A stretch of DNA of 32,252 bases, from positions 1 through 32,252 of the forward strand of contig NZ_SUMG01000025.1 in NCBI RefSeq assembly GCF_009910325.1, read 5' to 3'. Made by a program: the position numbers and the translations under genes. The notes beneath the pieces are model-generated. The model had not been told where the DNA came from and did no database searches. It worked only from the letters and a program-made list of their open reading frames with translations. Source of the DNA: Isachenkonia alkalipeptolytica (GTDB taxonomy: Bacteria > Bacillota > Clostridia > Peptostreptococcales > T1SED10-28). The number at the start of each line of letters is the position of its first letter. Positions within the stretch are counted from its first letter, which is position 1. Below, piece after piece: positions 8,847 to 15,889 of the stretch.

Positions 8847-10166
8847 TCATCGAGGAGAAAATTTATACCCTCCTTTGCCGTCGTTTTTGATGACATACAT
8901 TGCAGTGTCAGCTTCCTGAAGTAGTGTTTCACTATCTTTTCCTTGATCTGGATAAACAGCAATCCCCATGGATGCCCCCACAGTACATATTACTCCATTA
9001 ATATTCATCTCTTGCTGAAGTTCTACTCGGATCTTTTTTACCACCCTTTCTATACTTTCTTGAGACCCTATGTCCCGAAGCAGTACGGTAAACTCATCTC
9101 CACCCATTCTAGCTACGGTATCGGACTTCCGAAGAGTTTTTTTTAAACGTTCAGCTACGGTTACCAACACTCCGTCTCCCGTTTCATGACCATAGCGATC
9201 ATTAATTTCTTTAAAACCGTCTAAATCAATATAAATCAAAGCAAATTTTCCTAAATCCCTTTCATGTTCAAAAATCATTATTTTCAAACGATCAAAAAAT
9301 AATCTTCGGTTGGGGATTTTGGTTAAATCATCATAATTCGCACTCATTTCCAGTTCCCTTTCTAATTGCTTTCGCTCTGTAATATCCGCCGCCGACCCCA
9401 CAATATAGCGTACTTCACTCTCCTCTATAATTGGTGTCAACGTGGTTAACCAGACCCGATCGCCACCGGGTAAGCTTAGCTCCTCTTCGTAAGTAATGGG
9501 TTTTCGATTTTTTACACACCGTTGATAGTTGCCTGCAACCAAGTCCCCCATTTCCTCCCCGAGTAACGACCGAGGTGACTGGTTTTGAATCATTTCTAAA
9601 GATATCTTCGTTTTCTTTTGATGGGATGCGTTGTTTCGAATGTATCGAAATTCCGTCTCCGATAATACCTCCATTAAGAACATGGCATCCTGGGTTCCGT
9701 TAAATACTTTTTCATATTCTCTAGATAGTCTGGTGATTTCTCTTTCCGCATGTTTTAAATCTGTCACATCCACATGGGCACCTAGTAATCGAATAGGTTT
9801 CCCCTCTTCATCCCGAATAGCCATACCTCGACACCTTACCCATACCGTAGAACCGTTTTTGTGTCGGTATCTAACAATCTGATCAAAGGTGTGGGTAGGT
9901 TTTTTGTAATGTTTATCTAAGTTCTCCAAAACCCGGGGTAAGTCTTCTTGAAAAATGATAGCCTGCCATTCATTGGCCAGCGGTTTCTTTACCTTCGGAT
10001 CATATCCCAGCACTTCCCAAAACTTCGGACTCATCCATTCATTTTCCGGATTCTCCAGATCCCAATACCATACCCCATCTAAGGAGCCCGATTGAATAAA
10101 ATCAAAAATTCTCCGGTCATGGTTAAGCAAATGATATAATTCCTCTTTTAAGTAATGTTCTTTCAT
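8847..10166 (-). CDS. Diguanylate cyclase with two PAS sensor domains
   Basis: This 439-residue protein would make cyclic-di-GMP from two GTP. The first PAS/PAC unit spans about residues 22-135 (DGVWYWDLENPENEW through LLGAHVDVTDLK) and the second about 148-265 (ending VGSAADITERKQL). The GGDEF domain follows from about 275 with NYDDLTKIPNRRLF at 277-290, the metal/GTP block IDLDGFKEIND at 313-323 and an intact GGDEF at 355-359. The RKSD inhibitory site (RxxD) lies at 346-349, the normal five residues before GGDEF, so product feedback is expected. There are no transmembrane segments, so the sensor is cytosolic. AAGGAG precedes the ATG. It is the only intact c-di-GMP enzyme in the window and sits one gene from the broken phosphodiesterase. 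Confidence 0.9.
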   Translation of the reverse strand: MKEHYLKEELYHLLNHDRRIFDFIQSGSLDGVWYWDLENPENEWMSPKFWEVLGYDPKVKKPLANEWQAIIFQEDLPRVLENLDKHYKKPTHTFDQIVRYRHKNGSTVWVRCRGMAIRDEEGKPIRLLGAHVDVTDLKHAEREITRLSREYEKVFNGTQDAMFLMEVLSETEFRYIRNNASHQKKTKISLEMIQNQSPRSLLGEEMGDLVAGNYQRCVKNRKPITYEEELSLPGGDRVWLTTLTPIIEESEVRYIVGSAADITERKQLERELEMSANYDDLTKIPNRRLFFDRLKIMIFEHERDLGKFALIYIDLDGFKEINDRYGHETGDGVLVTVAERLKKTLRKSDTVARMGGDEFTVLLRDIGSQESIERVVKKIRVELQQEMNINGVICTVGASMGIAVYPDQGKDSETLLQEADTAMYVIKNDGKGGYKFSPR

Positions 10167-10327
10167 GAATACACTCCTTATGATTAATCTAAAAAAACAT
10201 AACTAAGTACATAATCAATCCTGATTAAATTATATCATTTTAGTAACTGCTTTTCGACGTTGTTGCGGAGTAATTCTTATATTTTAGGGTAAAAGATAGT
10301 TTAATAAAAATACTTGGAGGAATATTC

Positions 10328-11311
10328 ATGGCTCTAAAAAAGAAAATGCTGTTAACGGTTCTCACATTACTATTGATTTTACAGACTATCCCCTTTCTAA
10401 TTCCCTTAAGTGAAGCATGGGAAGAGAATCCTTCCACCCCTTTTCAAAACAGTAGATGGTCGAAGGTGGAAGGAATTGATCTTCATTACCGGACCTGGCT
10501 TCCGGGAATTATAGAACATAATCCCATTGTTTACATTCATGGTCTAGGAGGCTCTACCTTTTCCTGGCGGTATAATGTTGAGCCCTTTATCAAAGAGGGT
10601 TTCCCTGTGATAGCCTTGGATCTTCCCACCTTTGGTTATAGCACTCGTGATACGGGACTAAGCCACTCTCAGGAAAATCGTAGTCAATGGGTGTTTGGAC
10701 TACTGGATGTCCTAGAGACCGAATACGAGTTTTTTTCAGAGGGCTATCATCTGGTTGGCCATTCCATGGGTGGCGGGGTTATCACAGCCATGGCTTTGGA
10801 TAATCCAGAAAAGATTCAAACCTTAACCTATGTAGCGGGAGCAGTTATTAACGAACCAGGAAAAGTTCAGGGTCTACTTTCTTATCCACCGTTTAAAAGA
10901 ACCATTAGTGTTTTAGGAGAGCACATTTTTTTCACCGAAAGTCGTTTAGAAGGGGTGTTGTCCTCGGCCTATGGTGAAGAAATCAACCAAGAAATTTTAG
11001 AGGGATATCTTCAACCATTACGGCTCTCCGGCACCGGTAGAGCCTGGGGAGATTTAGTAACTTCCACGACTAGTTTTCAAGAAGAAGATATTTCCCATAT
11101 TTCCATTCCTACATTTCTAATTTGGGGAGAAGAAGACAGTTGGGTTCCCTTAGAAGAAGGGATACGCTTAAAAAAACTTTTACAAAATTCGGAGTTAAGC
11201 GTTATCGAAGGGAGCGGACATACTCCCATGGAAACCGATAGGGAAGAATTTAATAAGCGTTTGCTTCAGTTTTTATCCTATAAAGAGAAAGATGACAGCG
11301 GGACGGAGTAG
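10328..11311 (+). CDS. Exported alpha/beta hydrolase
   Basis: This is a 327-residue serine hydrolase of the alpha/beta-hydrolase fold, most likely an esterase or lipase acting outside the membrane. It begins with a signal peptide: MALKKK, a hydrophobic stretch to about residue 27, and a possible cleavage after SEA at 28-30. There is no lipobox cysteine. The oxyanion strand YIHGLGGST is at 69-77, the nucleophile elbow GHSMGG at 144-149 (Ser146), the acid WGEEDSWVP at 266-274 (probably Asp270) and the catalytic His298 in GSGHTP. All triad members are visible. TTGGAGG stands before the ATG. Its last codons and stop lie within a REP-like hairpin shared with the VOC gene. The substrate is unknown. 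Confidence 0.85.
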   Translation: MALKKKMLLTVLTLLLILQTIPFLIPLSEAWEENPSTPFQNSRWSKVEGIDLHYRTWLPGIIEHNPIVYIHGLGGSTFSWRYNVEPFIKEGFPVIALDLPTFGYSTRDTGLSHSQENRSQWVFGLLDVLETEYEFFSEGYHLVGHSMGGGVITAMALDNPEKIQTLTYVAGAVINEPGKVQGLLSYPPFKRTISVLGEHIFFTESRLEGVLSSAYGEEINQEILEGYLQPLRLSGTGRAWGDLVTSTTSFQEEDISHISIPTFLIWGEEDSWVPLEEGIRLKKLLQNSELSVIEGSGHTPMETDREEFNKRLLQFLSYKEKDDSGTE

Positions 11312-11321
11312 TTGTCATCTT
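11289..11321. repeat. REP-like hairpin at the end of the alpha/beta hydrolase gene
   Basis: AAGATGACA (11289-11297) pairs with TGTCATCTT (11313-11321) around a loop that includes GGGACGGAG. The 17 bases ATGACAGCGGGACGGAG (11292-11308) recur exactly on the minus strand at 13375-13391. The gene's stop codon lies inside the hairpin. Confidence 0.55.
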
Positions 11322-11348
11322 CTTAGAAGTTATCAACGGATACTCTTC

Positions 11349-12314
11349 TTATTTCCTGTCATGAAGCCTATCTTTTGCTAGGACTTTATCGCCTCTTGTT
11401 TTTCTCCAATGATGTCCGAAACACTCGGTGATGATTTTTCTTCCGGCAAAGGAGGCGGTCTTTGCAGGATCGAGTTCCGGAGCAATTTCCACAACATCAA
11501 AACCCAAAATGGGAAGTTCGAATATTCCCATCAAAAGATCCAGCATTTGTCGACTGTTCAGTCCTCCAAATTGTGGGGTTCCTGTACCTGCAGCAAATCC
11601 AGGATCCAGGGCGTCAATATCGATGGTTACATAAATCTGTTTGTAATTTTTCATTTGCTCATGGACCTGCTCCAGCACTTTCTTTATTCCCATTTGATTC
11701 ATACGGTATGCGGTAATGATCGAGGGGTTTTGATCTTTTAAGAAATCGTATTCCTGATCTTCAATGGAACGAATCCCGAGAAACATCAGGTTCTCCATTC
11801 CCGATATATGGTCTAATTCTAAGGCTCTTCGCTGAGTAGAACCATGAGATAAAGAGTCGCCATCCATTTTGTCGCAAAGATCCAGATGGGCATCGATATG
11901 AATAATCCCGAACTCTTCACCGACAGCTCTATCAATCCCTTGAAGTACAGGAATCGTTGTGGAGTGGTCACCGCCGATCATAGTGAAAAACTGATTCTTT
12001 TTAATCAAGGTTTCTACCAAATTTCGCACATCTTCGAAAACCCGATTTCGATCCCCTCCGTAAAAATCTCCCAGATCCCGTATTCGGAACCCTTCAAAGC
12101 TTTCTAAATGCTCCGTTGTTTTTGCAATTGTATAGGTAATTTCTCGTACCGACTGGGGACCCTTGGCGGCCCCACCACGAAAACTGACTCCGCCGTCGTA
12201 GGGGATACCAAACAGTGCGGCATCAACTTCTCCCATCAATCCTTCCGGGTCATTCAGTCCTGCCCAGAGTTTTTTTTGCTGAGCTATGGTCTCGGTTAAC
12301 TCCCCAATTTTCAT
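11349..12314 (-). CDS. Agmatinase/arginase-family ureohydrolase
   Basis: This 321-residue binuclear manganese enzyme hydrolyses a guanidino group to release urea, with agmatine, arginine, formiminoglutamate or another guanidino compound as possible substrate. Metal-ligand motifs are complete: GGDHS at 114-118, DAHLD at 141-145 with a SHGS substrate loop at 156-159, and IDIDALDP at 231-238. Length and the FGIPYDGGVSFRGGA opening (35-49) fit the agmatinase branch best, which would feed putrescine synthesis, but recently recognised guanidinases in the same family look similar. AAAGGAGG lies upstream of the ATG. No polyamine genes are adjacent, so the substrate remains open. Confidence 0.82.
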   Translation of the reverse strand: MKIGELTETIAQQKKLWAGLNDPEGLMGEVDAALFGIPYDGGVSFRGGAAKGPQSVREITYTIAKTTEHLESFEGFRIRDLGDFYGGDRNRVFEDVRNLVETLIKKNQFFTMIGGDHSTTIPVLQGIDRAVGEEFGIIHIDAHLDLCDKMDGDSLSHGSTQRRALELDHISGMENLMFLGIRSIEDQEYDFLKDQNPSIITAYRMNQMGIKKVLEQVHEQMKNYKQIYVTIDIDALDPGFAAGTGTPQFGGLNSRQMLDLLMGIFELPILGFDVVEIAPELDPAKTASFAGRKIITECFGHHWRKTRGDKVLAKDRLHDRK

Positions 12315-12434
12315 ATGAGATGTGCCTCCTTTGATTTCATTTTGCTTATTACGACTTTATAATTCCATATATGATTCAGATTTTTAATTATAATCTTCTT
12401 ATTATGAACCATATATTTTTGCTAGGATTGCAGT

Positions 12435-13274
12435 TCACTTTTTGTAATTCTTCTTTAATCTCACAACCACCAACTCCGGACGATTCCCTATACGTATAGG
12501 GATAATACTATTTCCTAACCCTCGGCTGACCACCATCGTGGAATCCCCTTTTGTATACAACGCATTAATATATATCGGGAATAAACCTTGTCCCGCTGCA
12601 ATGATCCCTCCAACTAGTGGAATACGGAATTGTCCTCCATGGGTGTGACCGGAAAAAGTTAAGTCTACTTTCGCATCCGCATAAAGTTCAAACAGTTCTG
12701 GACGGTGAGATAAGAGAATTTGAAACACACTTTCGTCGATCAGTTTTTTAAGCCTGTTTTTTAGTTCCCCATACTTTTCTATTTCTTCATAATAAGAATT
12801 ATGAAAAGCGGGATCCGATAGTCCTATTATTTCTATTGAGTCTTCCTCAATAACAATTTGAGACTTTTGATCATCTAAAACCGTTACCCCTTCCCCTTGG
12901 AGAGTTTTTTTGATCTCCTCATACTTTCCGGACCATAATTCATGATTTCCCGAAACATAATAAACATCTGTTATTCCTACCGCTTTTTTTACGAATTCCA
13001 TAGCGGTATTCAAATCATATCTTCTCTGATCTATTAAATCTCCGGTAATCACAATGATATCCGGTTTGTTTTTTCGTATCTTATCCATCAGCCTTTTTTG
13101 ATTTTTTCCAAAGGATTTGTTGTGCAGATCTGAAATGTGTATAATTTTATAATCATCAAAACTATCCGGAATCTTTGGATTTCGGTAGTTTATTTCATTC
13201 AGCATGATCCCGTTGTTTTGCCAATAAAAAAATATTCCAAGGCAAATTATTAATATGGGAAAGTTCCACAGCAT
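12435..13274 (-). CDS. Membrane-anchored metallophosphoesterase, YkuE-like
   Basis: The 279-residue product has one N-terminal membrane segment (about residues 4-18) and a calcineurin-like phosphoesterase domain. Binuclear metal motifs are all visible: SDLHN with Asp49 and His51, TGDLID at 77-82, GNHE at 109-112, SHRPE at 189-193 and GHTHGGQ at 209-215. Proteins of this type (YkuE, YaeI, LpxH-like) act at the outer face of the membrane on phospholipid-type or other phosphoesters. AGGGGTG precedes the ATG. It follows the VOC gene on the same strand after about 130 bases containing a repeat hairpin, so co-transcription is uncertain. The substrate is not predictable. Confidence 0.85.
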   Translation of the reverse strand: MLWNFPILIICLGIFFYWQNNGIMLNEINYRNPKIPDSFDDYKIIHISDLHNKSFGKNQKRLMDKIRKNKPDIIVITGDLIDQRRYDLNTAMEFVKKAVGITDVYYVSGNHELWSGKYEEIKKTLQGEGVTVLDDQKSQIVIEEDSIEIIGLSDPAFHNSYYEEIEKYGELKNRLKKLIDESVFQILLSHRPELFELYADAKVDLTFSGHTHGGQFRIPLVGGIIAAGQGLFPIYINALYTKGDSTMVVSRGLGNSIIPIRIGNRPELVVVRLKKNYKK

Positions 13275-13364
13275 CTTAACACCCCTTTGTTCTGTCCTCG
13301 TTTGCTATCTTTCCGTTCCCTCAATATCCTGCAATGTTTATGTAGCGCTGATATTATATAATCG

Positions 13365-13391
13365 ATGACAGTTTCTCCGTCCCGCTGTCAT
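13365..13391. repeat. REP-like hairpin downstream of the VOC gene
   Basis: ATGACAG (13365-13371) pairs with CTGTCAT (13385-13391). Read on the minus strand, it contains the same 17 bases found at 11292-11308. It lies just after the VOC stop codon and could act as a weak terminator or mRNA-end hairpin; there is no strong T run. Confidence 0.55.
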
Positions 13392-13407
13392 ATTTTAATT
13401 GCTGAAG

Positions 13408-13767
13408 CTATAGAAACTTTTGGATTTCCAGAGTGTAACCATTGGGGTCTTCCAGGAAAAAGTGATAAATCTTAAACTTGGGATTTTCCCTTGGGGGATG
13501 AGCAACTTCAACAGATTTGTTGATTAACCTTTCATAATAAGCGTCCACATCTTCCACCACTAAAGTGATAATCGGACTTTTTTCATTCATAGCGGTTTCG
13601 ATGTGTTCACAAAAACCTAGCTTGCCACCGCCCTCCACATCATAGATGCGGCATAATCCCTGATCTTTATAAAGTGAAAAACCAAGCACTTCATGATAAA
13701 AACCATGGGTAGCATCTAAATCCTTTGTCCCTAAAAATACGATTAATCCTTGATCCTTTTCTTTCAT
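13408..13767 (-). CDS. VOC (glyoxalase/bleomycin-resistance) superfamily protein
   Basis: This small 119-residue single-module vicinal-oxygen-chelate protein has the repeated beta-alpha-beta-beta-beta fold: LIVFLGTKDLDATHGFYHEVLGF at the start, and the closing HPPRENPKFKIYHFFLEDPNGYTLEIQKF with the conserved DPNGYTLEI strand. The Glu of that strand is a typical metal ligand. Members include glyoxalase I, dioxygenases and resistance proteins. Its ATG overlaps the stop codon of the amidohydrolase by one base (TAATG), and its GGAGG lies inside that gene, so the two are translationally coupled and probably share a pathway. The reaction is unknown. Confidence 0.82.
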   Translation of the reverse strand: MKEKDQGLIVFLGTKDLDATHGFYHEVLGFSLYKDQGLCRIYDVEGGGKLGFCEHIETAMNEKSPIITLVVEDVDAYYERLINKSVEVAHPPRENPKFKIYHFFLEDPNGYTLEIQKFL

Positions 13768-15188
13768 TACAATTTCCCCTCCTCCATAAATTTTCGATGT
13801 ATATGACTGAAAGCTTTAAAGTCTTCTTCTGCATCTTTTCCAATGCGCTGAACTTGCTTTTCAAGATTTTTCAGTTCATCTTTTTCCTTAATCTTGGTGA
13901 ATTCCCCCTCCCGGTAGATGACTTCCCCTTCAACCATGGACAGGGCTACTTCCTCTCCTCCTGCGCTGTAGACCAGGTTTGGTACGATGTTTCTCATGGG
14001 ATGAGTGAAAAGTGGCTGCATCGAGGTTTTTCCAAGGTCAATGGCAATTAAGTCTCCTCGCTTCCCGCTTTCCAGGGATCCTACAATATCATCCACCCCG
14101 ACGGCTTTAGCCCCTTCAATGGTGGCCATTCTGAGAGCTTTCCATGCGGGCATTACTTCCGGGTTTTCGTATTTTATTTTATTAAACAACGTGACCAGTT
14201 TCATTTCATTGATGATGTTGTGACAGTTGTTTCCAGGTGCCTGATCCGAACCCAGGGCAACACTGCCTCCGGCTCCTTGGAAGACCAGGGATGGAGGAAC
14301 AATACCGTCAATAATTCCTATGGACCCGGGGCAAAGCACCATAGAAGCGCCGGATTTTGCAACTATTTTTGCCTCCTCTTCGGTGGCATCGGTTAAATGT
14401 ACCGCCAGCAGAGTTTCATCTAAATACTCTCGCTCCTGTAACCAGGGGATGGTTCGTTTTCCATATCGCTTGATCATCTGTTCCGTTTCCCGGCTTCCCT
14501 GTTGGGTATGTAGATGAACCTTCGTTTCACGTGTTTTTGCTTCCTTTTGTACTTGAAGAAGCAGTTCTTCACTGACAAAATCCGGTCCCTGGGGGCCAAA
14601 TAGAACTCGAATTCGACCGTCCTTTTTCCGGTGCCAACGATCGTACAGGGCAATGTTACGCTTTAAGCTTTGCTCTCCCCGTTCCCGATCATACTCATAA
14701 AGCTCTCCCGGTTGATAGACTTTGTTTTTTGCTTCTCTTATGGTCTGGGTGAGGTTTCCCCGAACTCCTATTCTATCAACAAAATCGCATACATCTTCCA
14801 TGGGATCTCCGTAATCTCCAATGGTTGTGGTTCCGTTTTTTATCCCTTCCATAATTCCCAGTTTGCTGCCTAGAAGATAATCCTCCTTTCGGGTATGTTG
14901 AACAAAGGGTTGCAGCCCGAACATCATCCAGTTTTGAGTATCTTGTGCAAGCCCTCGTAGTATAGCCAGAGCCGTATGCATATGACCATCGATAAAGCCG
15001 GGAAATACCGCATGGTGTTGTAGATCGATAACTTCCTCAGCTGAGTAGAGCTTCTCAATTTCTTCCTGCTTGTTAATTTCAATAATCTTTCCACGGTCAA
15101 TGGCAATGGCTTCGTCATATACGTATCCGACACCTTCTCCTTTCATCGTATAGATGTGGGGAGCTTTTACAATACAATCGATTTTCAT
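13767..15188 (-). CDS. Amidohydrolase, TRZ/ATZ (cytosine/SAH deaminase-like) family
   Basis: This 473-residue metal-dependent hydrolase of the amidohydrolase superfamily is related to S-adenosylhomocysteine/thiomethyladenosine deaminase, guanine deaminase and chlorotriazine hydrolases. Metal ligands are visible: DGHMH at 68-72, VHLHTQQ at 224-230, AVHLTDATEEE at 262-272 and Asp315 in LGSDQAPGNN. The usual SAH-deaminase spacing is kept, but the pocket after HxH reads TALAILRGLAQD (72-83), resembling the family's GLADD-type loop. The stop overlaps the start of the VOC gene by one base. The start at 15188 has a weak GGAG-type site (AGGAGAGGCGG). Likely reactions are deamination or dechlorination-type hydrolysis of a nitrogen heterocycle; the substrate is not fixed. 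Confidence 0.82.
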   Translation of the reverse strand: MKIDCIVKAPHIYTMKGEGVGYVYDEAIAIDRGKIIEINKQEEIEKLYSAEEVIDLQHHAVFPGFIDGHMHTALAILRGLAQDTQNWMMFGLQPFVQHTRKEDYLLGSKLGIMEGIKNGTTTIGDYGDPMEDVCDFVDRIGVRGNLTQTIREAKNKVYQPGELYEYDRERGEQSLKRNIALYDRWHRKKDGRIRVLFGPQGPDFVSEELLLQVQKEAKTRETKVHLHTQQGSRETEQMIKRYGKRTIPWLQEREYLDETLLAVHLTDATEEEAKIVAKSGASMVLCPGSIGIIDGIVPPSLVFQGAGGSVALGSDQAPGNNCHNIINEMKLVTLFNKIKYENPEVMPAWKALRMATIEGAKAVGVDDIVGSLESGKRGDLIAIDLGKTSMQPLFTHPMRNIVPNLVYSAGGEEVALSMVEGEVIYREGEFTKIKEKDELKNLEKQVQRIGKDAEEDFKAFSHIHRKFMEEGKL

Positions 15189-15549
15189 TGATTTTCCGCC
15201 TCTCCTAGATTTTTATAAGATCAGTTTCAAGTTTGCAACGCAGATTTTAGAAAGATGATATAGAAAACTTTCCACTTGCTAATTCAAGAGCATAATTAAT
15301 CCGATTTGCTATCCTCAAACTGCAATCATTTTTTAAACCTCTGCTACTATTAAATATTTTAAACTCCTATACTCCATGGGTGCTTATCCATCTTCTATGA
15401 TAATATTTCGATCTTTCCAAATCTTTTCCTTAGGATAGTGTTTTGACTCTTTCGGTCAAAACGGGGTTAAATCCCCATAAAACCTTCAGCTTTTTCATAA
15501 TTCCAATACCGAACTTTTTCTTCTTTATTTATTTCTTCATTAGCTTTGA
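15189..15549 (-). other. 361-base gene-free gap between the moaD-like gene and the amidohydrolase gene
   Basis: No gene of convincing length is seen. On the minus strand soon after the moaD-like stop are two consecutive hairpins: GGGG-ATTTAA-CCCC (forward 15463-15476) and GTTTTGAC-CGAAAGA-GTCAAAAC (forward 15440-15462). Neither is followed by a strong T run. A 22-codon frame (MKKLKVLWGFNPVLTERVKT...) covers them but lacks a ribosome site. The amidohydrolase probably has its own promoter here; TTGCAA and TATAAA near 15215-15245 are only 15 bases apart, which is weak. Confidence 0.4.
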
Positions 15550-15789
15550 TTATCCACCACCTAAGGGGATGAGAATCAGCACCTTGTCTTGATCTGAAAG
15601 GAGAGTTTTCCGGTGACTTTTTATCTCGTTGACCATTATTGTGGAATTATCCAATGTTGTTTTTTCTTCGGCTGTCCGTTCTTTCTTCAGTTGGTCGAGT
15701 AAATCCTTCACGGTTGCTCCTTCGGGAAGGGTTACACAAAAAGCCTCCTCCACAGGCTCAAATCCGAAATATTTTACTCTTACTTCCAT
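15550..15789 (-). CDS. MoaD/ThiS-like ubiquitin-fold sulfur carrier partnered with the oxidoreductase
   Basis: This 79-residue beta-grasp protein ends in LIPLGGG, exposing the C-terminal Gly-Gly that is adenylated and thiocarboxylated in MoaD and ThiS. The body VRVKYFG...VTLPEGATVKDLLDQL follows the MoaD pattern. The ATG at 15789 is preferred over the GTG 12 bases upstream because GAGGTGG lies at the right distance for the ATG and overlaps the GTG codon. It follows the aldehyde oxidoreductase by 100 bases on the same strand, a common arrangement for tungsten enzymes, where the small protein is thought to supply sulfur for that enzyme's pterin cofactor. The role in cofactor making is by family and context. 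Confidence 0.8.
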   Translation of the reverse strand: MEVRVKYFGFEPVEEAFCVTLPEGATVKDLLDQLKKERTAEEKTTLDNSTIMVNEIKSHRKTLLSDQDKVLILIPLGGG

Positions 15790-15889
15790 ATTTTTTTCCA
15801 CCTCGCTTTACAAACATCATCGGCTTGAAAAAACTTTACAGAGTCATATTTTATAGAACAGTGCCAAAGTTAACATTATGAGGAAAGTA

